NCBI GenBank assembly: GCA_002862545.1
Contig: PKDJ01000056.1
Span: forward strand, 1-61,572
DNA from: Pseudomonadota bacterium
GTDB lineage: Bacteria; Myxococcota_A; UBA796; GCA-2862545
Direction of reading: 5' to 3'
DNA: 61,572 bases
Below the pieces are notes generated by a model. That model saw only the letters and a program-made list of their open reading frames with translations. It made no database searches and was not told the origin of the DNA. Every line of letters starts with the position of its first letter. The stretch's first letter is position 1. The translations under genes were made by a program, and so were the position numbers. Of this stretch, positions 1 through 8,900 are shown piece by piece.

Positions 1-95
1 CCGAGGCGCCGCCCATGCGTGCGCTCGACCATCGGCCGCATTACCGCCTCCCGCCGTTCTGGCGCATTCGAATGTCGAAGGGTGACGACCGATGA
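1..95 (+). CDS. C-terminal end of an upstream gene (partial)
   Basis: The frame starting at base 3 is open and ends at a TGA at 93-95. This stop overlaps the ATG at 92-94 of the next gene as ATGA, a typical translationally coupled junction. The visible end reads as a basic, aromatic tail (about 30 residues, with HYRLPPFWRIRM near the end). Third codon positions are mostly G or C, as in the neighbouring real genes. Too little is visible to name a function. By position it is probably the gene preceding the Pvc16-like cap gene in the injection-system operon. Confidence 0.55.
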   Translation, partial: EAPPMRALDHRPHYRLPPFWRIRMSKGDDR

Positions 96-922
96 GTATG
101 ACGCCGACGGGCCTGCTCGCCGACGGCTTTGAGCGGGGTGAGTTCCAGGGCAAGAACATCATCGGCGATGTCACCGAGTCGCTCCATCGATTCCTGATCG
201 ACGGGTGGACGTACGACAGGCAGCCGCCGCGTCTTGAGGAAGACCTCTCGTTCGTTCCAAAGGATCGCGAGGAAGTCGTCTACATCTATATGTACCGCTG
301 CGAGCCGAACACCTCGCTGCGGAACTCGAAGGCCTGGCGTCCGGCGAAAATCACGATGCTCGGCGACGACAAGTCGACGGTCTACTACGAGCGTCCGCCC
401 ATCTACCTGAACCTCTACTACCTGATCGGCGTGCACTCGAAGTTCCGGAGCGACGCCGAGCGTCTCCTCGGCTGGCTCCTGTTGCGACTCAACGAGGCTA
501 CCCACCTGGTCTACCGTCCACGACGGTATCTGCTGCCCGATGGCAGCGAGGTCGACTCCACGGGTGCGCCCTGGAGTCTCGAGAACGATCACGACGACAC
601 GATCATGGAGAAGGTAGCCGTCACCTTGGTCGACGACCTCACCATCGGTGACGCGGTAAACTTCTTCACGATCCACGAGGCACCGTTCAGGCCCTACCTG
701 ACGTACCGTGCACAGTGTGCGATGGAAGGGGCGCTCGTCGCGGGGCCGCACAGCACTGTGCGGCTGCCCGGCGAGGCCGACCGCATGGCCGGCACCCCAC
801 CCCGGGAACGACCCAATGGACGGCTCGGGCGGGTGCCCGTTCAGCCGACAAAGCGACCTAGAATCGGCCCAGAGGGCCAAGATTACCGCCGTGTGGCGGA
901 CAACTCCCAGAGCGAGGACTAG
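92..922 (+). CDS. Pvc16-like (DUF4255) tail cap/terminator protein of a contractile injection system
   Basis: 276 residues. Residues about 20-215 resemble the Pvc16/Afp16 N-terminal (DUF4255) domain: an early helix (VTESLHRFLI), a beta-rich middle with the PPIYLNLYYLIG segment typical of the family, then DAERLLGWLLLRLNE. Known members cap the tube-sheath distal end and end tail growth. The last 60 residues or so are a Pro/Arg-rich tail without a recognisable fold. It overlaps the upstream frame by ATGA and lies 6 bases before the large sheath gene, so it sits in the operon. Family assignment is by remembered motif and context. Confidence 0.8.
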   Translation: MSMTPTGLLADGFERGEFQGKNIIGDVTESLHRFLIDGWTYDRQPPRLEEDLSFVPKDREEVVYIYMYRCEPNTSLRNSKAWRPAKITMLGDDKSTVYYERPPIYLNLYYLIGVHSKFRSDAERLLGWLLLRLNEATHLVYRPRRYLLPDGSEVDSTGAPWSLENDHDDTIMEKVAVTLVDDLTIGDAVNFFTIHEAPFRPYLTYRAQCAMEGALVAGPHSTVRLPGEADRMAGTPPRERPNGRLGRVPVQPTKRPRIGPEGQDYRRVADNSQSED

Positions 923-928
923 CGGAAG

Positions 929-2707
<1,779 letters not shown>

Positions 2708-2741
2708 TCCGACGCTCCGCGCCCGTCCTGGGCGCATGTCT

Positions 2742-2780
2742 CAGCACCCCGATCGCTCGCGGTCGGGGTGCTGTTGTCTT
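2742..2780 (+). terminator. Intrinsic terminator after the large sheath gene
   Basis: A perfect 11-bp inverted repeat (2742-2752 with 2763-2773, core CAGCACCCCGA) with a 10-base loop is followed by TTGTCTT. It lies 35 bases after the sheath stop. It probably limits read-through from sheath into tube, or ends the first transcript. Confidence 0.8.
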
Positions 2781-2991
2781 GATGGGAACCATGTTTTTCA
2801 TCAGAGGGAAAGAAAGTCGACTTGTAGAGATGACGCAGGGGCCGAGAGGGTGTACCTTCCTCCCGTCAGCAACCGCTGGCATGTTCCTTAGCGAGCCACA
2901 GGTCGACAGCAGTTCAAACCGCCTGGTGCTCGAATCGTGCCTCCCTAGCTGTCAAGAGGCGCAGACAACATGATGATGAAGGATTCTACCT

Positions 2992-3441
2992 ATGCCTACT
3001 GAAGAGCTGTTTGGTGGCTACAACTTCCTCCTCGAGGTCTCCGGCATCACTCCGGACCAGAAGACCATCGTGGGTGGTTTCAAGACGATGAGCGGCATGG
3101 ACTCCGAGACCGAGGTCATCGAGTTCAAGCAGGGCAACGACAAGGTCGTTCGTAAGAAGCCTGGTCGCACCACGTACGCGAACATCGTCCTCGAGCGTGG
3201 CTTCACGGCGTCCAACGATCTCTGGACTTGGCGCAAGAACATCGAGGACGGCATCATTGACCGTCGCTCGGGCACCATCACCGTCCTCGACCAGGACCTG
3301 ACCACGATCGTGGCCCAGTACAACTTCTACGAGGGCTGGCCGTGCAAGTGGTACGTGCCGGAGCTCGACTCCGATCAGTCCGCCATGGCGATCGAGAAGG
3401 TCGAGATCGCGGTCGAGAAGATCGAGCGCGTCCTCAAGTGA
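2992..3441 (+). CDS. Inner tube protein (gp19-like), first copy
   Basis: 149 residues, the usual size for T4 gp19/Pvc1-type tube subunits. The protein opens with an NFLLEVSGI strand, has the GFKTMSGMDSETEVIEF loop and the NIVLERGFTASNDLW strand-turn shared by this family, and ends with the SAMAIEKVEIAVEKIERV helix-strand. Subunits form hexameric rings stacked into the tube pushed out on contraction. AAGGA at 2979-2983 precedes the ATG by 8 bases. The gene is isolated by terminators on both sides, consistent with independent high-level expression. Confidence 0.95.
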   Translation: MPTEELFGGYNFLLEVSGITPDQKTIVGGFKTMSGMDSETEVIEFKQGNDKVVRKKPGRTTYANIVLERGFTASNDLWTWRKNIEDGIIDRRSGTITVLDQDLTTIVAQYNFYEGWPCKWYVPELDSDQSAMAIEKVEIAVEKIERVLK

Positions 3442-3447
3442 TTGCTT

Positions 3448-3475
3448 GATCATCTCGGGCTTGCCCGAGGTGATC
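3448..3475 (+). other. Strong hairpin after the first tube gene
   Basis: A 13-bp inverted repeat (3448-3460 with 3463-3475, one G-U pair, 2-base spacer) lies 6 bases after the tube stop codon. No T-run follows, so it is less a terminator than a candidate 3-prime stabiliser of the tube mRNA. A second small palindrome, GGGACTCAGTCCC, follows at about 3480-3492. Confidence 0.5.
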
Positions 3476-3502
3476 GTCAGGGACTCAGTCCCTGGGCATG
3501 GG

Positions 3503-3538
3503 CCCTCCGTCGATTACGTCGGGGGGTTGCTTGCTTTC
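3503..3538 (+). terminator. Probable intrinsic terminator downstream of the first tube gene
   Basis: An inverted repeat at 3503-3512 and 3517-3526 (10 pairs with one mismatch and one G-U pair, ATTA loop) is followed by the T-rich stretch TTGCTTGCTTT. With the hairpin at 3448 it brackets the tube transcript. Confidence 0.6.
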
Positions 3539-3634
3539 TGATATTGTACCCGCGGCTGAGATCTTCGGAGCCGCATATGGTATCCGTTCAGCCTGATCAG
3601 CAACCGATCCCGTTTATCTGCGGAGTGTGATCGT

Positions 3635-3997
3635 ATGGAATTCAAGACCGAGTACGAGTTCGTCCTGCCTCGCGGCTTTGTCGATAGCGAGGGGATCGTG
3701 CATCGCGAAGGCGTCATGCGCCTCGCCAACGCCCGCGACGAGATCGTGCCGCTGAACGACCTCCGCGTTCAGCGAAACCGCGCCTACCTGATCATCGTGC
3801 TTCTGAGCCGCGTGATGACCCGTCTCGGCACGCTGTCCGATGTGAACACCCAGGTCGTCGAGAACCTGTTCGCGGGTGACCTGCGCTTCCTCGAGGAGAT
3901 GTACAACCGCATCAATGAGGACGAGGCGATGGTCTCTGTCACCTGTCCCGAGTGCGGTGCTCGCTTCCAGAAGGAGTTTGGTCGCCTGGGGGAATAG
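3635..3997 (+). CDS. Phage tail assembly-like protein of the eCIS
   Basis: 120 residues. The sequence FKTEYEFVLPRGFVDSEG, the REGVMRLANARDEI segment and IIVLLSRVMTRLG resemble small tail-assembly proteins that accompany tube and DUF6760 genes in eCIS loci. A single CPECG pair near the C-terminus could be half of a zinc site; no second CxxC is present. Its exact role (chaperone or baseplate/tube adaptor) is not established from sequence. GGAG at 3622-3625 precedes the ATG. Its TAG stop overlaps the GTG of the next gene. Confidence 0.75.
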   Translation: MEFKTEYEFVLPRGFVDSEGIVHREGVMRLANARDEIVPLNDLRVQRNRAYLIIVLLSRVMTRLGTLSDVNTQVVENLFAGDLRFLEEMYNRINEDEAMVSVTCPECGARFQKEFGRLGE

Positions 3998-4155
3998 TGA
4001 GCTACCCCCTTGAAAATATCTTCAAGGAGGTAGCTTTTTTGGCGTACCACTTTCACTGGAGCCGGGATTCCCTTCTCGACATGACGCACAAAGAGCGCCA
4101 TCGCTGGGTGAAGGAAGTCTCGGAGATCAACGAGAAGATCAATCAGGCGCGGTAG
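3997..4155 (+). CDS. Small DUF6760-like protein
   Basis: 52 residues, from a GTG at 3997 that overlaps the preceding TAG stop by one base (TAGTG), implying translational coupling. The sequence SYPLENIFKEVAFLAYHFHW, then WVKEVSEINEKINQAR, matches the short helical proteins (DUF6760) found next to the tail-assembly gene in eCIS loci. Many T4-type and P2-type loci carry an analogous tiny protein after the tail chaperone. A longer reading from the upstream ATG at 3952 would sit inside the previous gene and is less likely. Confidence 0.75.
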   Translation: MSYPLENIFKEVAFLAYHFHWSRDSLLDMTHKERHRWVKEVSEINEKINQAR

Positions 4156-4179
4156 ACACCGCGCGTCGCCGGATGGTCC

Positions 4180-5367
4180 ATGAGCACGCTGCGTCCAGGC
4201 ATTACACTCCAGCATACCCGTGAGAAGGCGGCGGACGACACGCTCGTCCGGAGCGATATCACTGGCGTGATCGGTGTAATCCCCAAGGCTCGATGGCCTC
4301 CGGGAGCGCGGACGGGTGACTTCATCGAGGTGCCGCTGACGAACACGCAGGATCTCGTCGAGAGCCCGATGCGTGACCTCTTCGATCCGGTCTCGCTGCA
4401 GGCGGTGGACAAGTTCTTCCGGAACGGCGGGGCGAAGTGTCACCTGTTCGGGTTGTGCATCAAGAGCCCTAAGCAGCTCATCTCCCGCGATCCCTTCCGG
4501 GCGCTGTTCTTCTCGCTCATGGATCGCCTGCGCGGCCAGGAAGACCTCGGGCTGCTCATCATGCCCGTGTTGGCCTACCTGCCTACACGTGTCGAGCCGG
4601 ATGGCACCGTGGTCGTGGCGGCGGAGGCCACTCTGGAGCTGCTGCTCGATCACTGCCGAGAGATGAACAACCGGTTCGTGATCATCGATGCACCCAAGGA
4701 CCTTCACGAGCACGAGCTGCTGTCGTGGGTGAAGGACTTCAGGAAGCGGTACGCGGAGCAGGCCTGCTACGGCGCGGTCTACTACCCGTGGCTGATGAAC
4801 GGGGACAACACCTTCCCGCCGTCTGGGGCTGTCGCGGGCGTGTACGCGAGAGTGGAGAGGGAGGCTGCACCGTTTGGTGTGCGAAACCCGCCGGCCAACG
4901 AGGTGGTGCGTGCGGTGACCCACCCCTCCGTTCCTCTTCGGTGGACCGAGACGGAGAACTTTCTTGGGGCGCACATCAACCTGTTGATCACATCTCCGGC
5001 GAGGGGAGTACTGGTCTGGGGAGCGCGGACGCTGTCGTCAAAGCCTCAGTGGCGACACATCAACTCTAGGAGGATCGTCTCCCTCCTCGCGGAGCAGTTG
5101 CGCCGTGACAATGAGTGGGTGATCTTCGAAAATCAACGACCCCAACTCTGGGATATCGTGCGAAGAACCGTTTCTGGTCGACTAGCCCAGGCATGGAGTG
5201 CTGGACTTCTGACTGGAGACAGGGCAGGATCGGACTACCTCGTGCAATGTGACAAGGAGCTCAATACTCCGGAGGTAGTGGACGCAGGCCAAGTTCATGT
5301 ACGCGTCCAGGTCAGGCCCATCACGACGACTGAATATGTGGTCGTCGATCTTAGACTGGGTGACTGA
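4180..5367 (+). CDS. Contractile tail sheath protein (small paralogue)
   Basis: 395 residues, a second sheath about 200 residues shorter than the first. It keeps the N-terminal entry (STLRPGITLQHT) and the conserved C-terminal half: GVLVWGARTLSS, then HINSRRIVSLLAEQLRRDNE, WVIFENQRPQLWD and the DAGQVHVRVQVRP strand. It lacks the inserted domain of the larger sheath. In PVC/Afp clusters multiple sheath paralogues form different parts of the sheath, the divergent one often contacting the baseplate. That role here is inference. The ATG at 4180 follows the small gene after 24 bases. Confidence 0.92.
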   Translation: MSTLRPGITLQHTREKAADDTLVRSDITGVIGVIPKARWPPGARTGDFIEVPLTNTQDLVESPMRDLFDPVSLQAVDKFFRNGGAKCHLFGLCIKSPKQLISRDPFRALFFSLMDRLRGQEDLGLLIMPVLAYLPTRVEPDGTVVVAAEATLELLLDHCREMNNRFVIIDAPKDLHEHELLSWVKDFRKRYAEQACYGAVYYPWLMNGDNTFPPSGAVAGVYARVEREAAPFGVRNPPANEVVRAVTHPSVPLRWTETENFLGAHINLLITSPARGVLVWGARTLSSKPQWRHINSRRIVSLLAEQLRRDNEWVIFENQRPQLWDIVRRTVSGRLAQAWSAGLLTGDRAGSDYLVQCDKELNTPEVVDAGQVHVRVQVRPITTTEYVVVDLRLGD

Positions 5368-5412
5368 CTTTTGCTCTTATCTGTGCGTTTTTATCTATGA
5401 ATGGAGCCAGGG

Positions 5413-5865
5413 ATGCCGACAGACGATCCCAACCCCTATGGCAATTATTACTTCAAGCTGGAAATCGACGGGGTGGAGGTTGCCCACTTCGTCGAGTGCT
5501 CGGGCCTCAAGGTGCACACCGAGGTCTACGAGATCCAGGAAGGTGGCCTAAACGGGTATGTCCACAAGAGGCCGAAGGGCTTCAAGTGGGACAACATCGT
5601 GCTTCGGTTCGCCACGAGCTCGAGCACCTACTTGGTTCAGTGGATTGAGCACTGGCTGACCGGTGACTACGGCGATGGCGTTCGGCACGACGGCTCGATC
5701 ACGTTGATGAACAACAACGGCGAAGACGTGAAGTCCTGGCACTTCCGTCGAGGCTGGCCTGTCAGCTGGGAAGGCCCCCAGCTGAACGCTGCGGGCTCCG
5801 AGCTGGCCGTAGAGTCGCTCGAAATTGCTCACGAAGGCATCGAAGTCAACGTGAACCAGCGATAG
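5413..5865 (+). CDS. Inner tube protein (gp19-like), second copy
   Basis: 150 residues from ATG 5413, preferred because GGAG at 5403-5406 is well spaced; an ATG at 5401 would add four residues. It shares the tube pattern: YYFKLEIDGVEVAHFVECSG, the EVYEIQEGG loop, NIVLRFATSS and a C-terminal SELAVESLEIAHEGIEV. It is clearly divergent from the first tube protein and probably acts as the baseplate-proximal tube initiator, as Pvc5/Afp5 does in known systems (family knowledge; not shown here). Confidence 0.92.
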   Translation: MPTDDPNPYGNYYFKLEIDGVEVAHFVECSGLKVHTEVYEIQEGGLNGYVHKRPKGFKWDNIVLRFATSSSTYLVQWIEHWLTGDYGDGVRHDGSITLMNNNGEDVKSWHFRRGWPVSWEGPQLNAAGSELAVESLEIAHEGIEVNVNQR

Positions 5866-5881
5866 CAAGCGTCGCAGCGGC

Positions 5882-5910
5882 TTGACTGCCGCGGGCTGTT
5901 TGTCTAGCGT
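5882..5910 (+). promoter_or_regulatory. Possible sigma-70-type promoter before the giant Arg-rich gene
   Basis: TTGACT at 5882-5887 is separated by exactly 17 bases from TAGCGT at 5905-5910, 46 bases before the ATG. The -35 matches 5 of 6 consensus positions, the -10 only about half. It lies in the only sizeable gap in this part of the operon. Confidence 0.35.
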
Positions 5911-5955
5911 CCCTTTGTCCCACCGCCCACGAGCGCTCCCATTGGAGGGAGAACC

Positions 5956-8900
5956 ATGAGTGCGGAACGTCCTGTTCCTGGTCAGCGTCTGGCGCGACGG
6001 CTCTTCCGTCGGGCTGCACAGCGGCCTGCTTTCGGTACAGCACCTACCTTTTTTGGGCGGTTCGGCCTTGCTGACCCGTATGCGGCTCCCGACGGGGAGG
6101 GGGCCGCGTCCGAGGGTATGTTCTCGTTCCTGAGCGCTGTGGGCTACTACCGCGAGCGAGATGCCGCCTGGTCCGCGCGGCGTCGATTGATGGGACGCTT
6201 GGGCTTCGAGAGCCGCGGAGAGCGCTTGCTGGCGCGTCTGACGCCGGCCAGCCGCGCTGGTGTATCCCTCACGACTGCTCCCGCCGTCATGGCCGAGGCG
6301 GGACCGGTCTACCTGGAGCAGAGCGCTGGTGAGGTGAGTGAGGAAGGGACGGAGCAAGCCGAGCCCGTCGCGCGGGCGCGGAAGGTGCCTTCACGACCTG
6401 CAAAGACGCTCCGCGGACGCCGCTTGGTGGGCGAGAGCGTCCGAGAGGGAGAGCGCGCGGGGCAGGCCGTCTCGCGGCTTGGAGAGGCGGAGCCCACGGC
6501 CCGTGCTGTGCAGCCATTGGCCAGGCGCGTCGCGCGCCGCAGCACCGACGGCGATGTGCTCGGCCAGCTTGAGTCACTGGCGAGTCGCCTCTCTCGCTCC
6601 GACAAGCAGCGCCTAGCGCGCGTGGTCCGCCGAATCTCGACGCTCGCTGAGCCGCAGCAGGCAGCGGCTGCGTCGAGAGCGCTTCGCACTGCGAGCAGCC
6701 TACGCGCTCGCTCGATCGCTGCCGCCCAGGTCGCTGAGCGTGGCCGGCAAACCAGCCGGAGGCCGGCAGACGTTGCTCGCGACCGCCAGGGCGGAAGCGG
6801 GGGTAAGGGGCTCCAAAGAGTGCTTGGTCGATCCCCGGCGCTCGTGTCTCTCGAGGTCGCGGAGGTGCCTTCGGAGCGGTCCGCCGTGAGGCGCCGCTCC
6901 GCATCTCCCGTCTTACGTGAGAGCCAGAGTAGGGGTAGGCCTTCGGCGGTCGTGCCTTCGACGGTGCGCGATGCTCGGCTCCAGCAGAATGCGGGCCGCG
7001 CGGGGCCAGGTCTTGGCGAGCTGCGCTCAGCGAGTGAGCTCTCGACGTGGCCCATGCCAGCGGCTGCACGTCTCGCAGAGGCTCCTCGACGGCGGGCAGC
7101 TCCGACGGCGCGTCTCGCTGCACGGCTCGTCTCCGAAGCGTCCACCAGCTCCGCTCCTCTCCATGTGGTCGGCGCCTCCGTTGCGTCTACCGTCCCCTCG
7201 GTGGCCACTCGGCTCGGCGCCCGGAGCGTCGCGGCAGTGACCACTCGAGCACGGCCAGCGCTGGCTCGTCGGGGGGCCGGGTCCTTCGTCAGCTCTGCCG
7301 ACCCACTGGCAACCTCCGTCGAGCAGGCGGTCGAGACGCTGTCGGGTGTTGCGCATGCAGCAGGCCGTGGTGTCGAGGGAACAGGCCTGGCAGAGATGCC
7401 GGTGCGGCTCCTGCGGCCCGTGGACCTCTCTACGGCAGTCCTCGCGCGCACCGAGTCTGGCGATGTCGAGGCGGTGGAGGCCGAGGTGGCTGCCGCTGCC
7501 CCCCGACGTCCATCCACTTCTCGACGGGTGTCGCGCGCAGAGGGTGGCGAGTCGGGGTGGCCGCCAGGTGCCAGACGGGCAGCTGCGGTCCCTGCAGTCG
7601 CGCACGCCGTTCGTCGCTCGTCTGATGGGGTAGCTGTCGACGCGACCGGTCGGGAGGTCTTGCTGCCGCGGCCTGTTGGCGCGCGGCGTGTCGGTGATGC
7701 CGCGAGGGAGGGCGGCGCGCTGCGCGCACTGCGCCGTGAAGCGGCGGCTGTCAGACTCGACTCTCGTGGTGCGACCCTCACGGTGCCCCTTGCCGTGGCG
7801 TCCGCGCCAGAGGTCCGGGGGCCTGCTCTTCGTGCCGACGCTGATGGCCGGTTCGTGCGCTCCAGCGTGCGTGAGACGACCCGCCTCGCAGCCGAGATGG
7901 TGGCGGTCGCGAGCGTCGATGACGCGGTCGCCCCGGAGGCGCGCGACGAGCGCGTGCTGTCGCAGCGTACCTTGAGCGCGCGGCCAGCGAGCTCGACGAT
8001 GCGAGCGCGTCAGGCAGAGGCGACACTTCGTGAGGGAGCTTCCTCAAGAGCGCTTCGTCGCAGCGTACCTGCGGAGCGGCTGGACTCGCGGGGCCTGGGC
8101 CTGACCGCACCGCGTGCGGTCGTGCGCGACACGCCTGCCGCTGGGGTCACTTCGTTCGGACAGACCCAGAGCGACGCCGTCTCAGTAGGTATTCGCCGCG
8201 TCGGAGCCGAGGACCGGGTCGGCGTCACCGAGCGCACGGTCAGTCCACTGTCGCAGAGCGACATGGTGTCTGTGCGTGTCGACAAGGAGCCGGGCGAGGA
8301 GGTCCAGACAGCTGACATCGCGCGTACGGCGAAGCCCGGTGGCAAGTCTGCAGGCGCTACAGCCCGTCGACGCGTTGCCGCAGGCGCGCGAGACGTGTCC
8401 GGCAGCTCTGCTGTCGATCCGTCGAAAAACGTTGGCGTGCGCCGAGCGCGTCTCTCCGCGACCGTGGGGGCGGCGGCTCGTCAGGGCATCGCCCGCACAG
8501 ATGGCCGCGGACGGCTCATGGCGAGTCCGCGTCTTGCTCGAACGACGGAGGCAGCGCCCGCGGCGACCAGGGCATCCGGCCAGATCGGGCGGGTGCCGGC
8601 TGTCCGCACTGCGGAGCCCCGTGGTGTCGATGCGTCACGCGGTGGCCTGACTGCTGAGGGTGTGGCGGCGCCGACTGAGCTGGGAGCCGTCGCGCGAGCC
8701 GCGAGCCGCGCGGTGGCGACCGACGAGCCGTCGGGCAGCATCCTGTCGCGACCGGCCCGGTATGCACAGGTCGAGGGCCCCGTGGAGCTGGCGACGCGTG
8801 CACTCGCGCACGCAAACGTGGCCACTCTGCTCGAGCCCCGCCCACTCGAGGCCGACCTAGATGATGACGCTGTAGCGTCGGGCGAGACCCGTGCTCGCCG

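Noticed and set aside
2877-2892. Sigma-54-like TGGCAT...TTAGC element upstream of the first tube gene
   Set aside because: The GG-to-GC distance is one base too long and the -12 half lacks TTGC, so it does not meet the strict spacing of sigma-54 promoters.
5871-5904. GCGGC...GCCGC hairpin as a terminator after the second tube gene
   Set aside because: The stem is only 5 pairs, and the sequence overlaps the candidate promoter; not convincing as a terminator.
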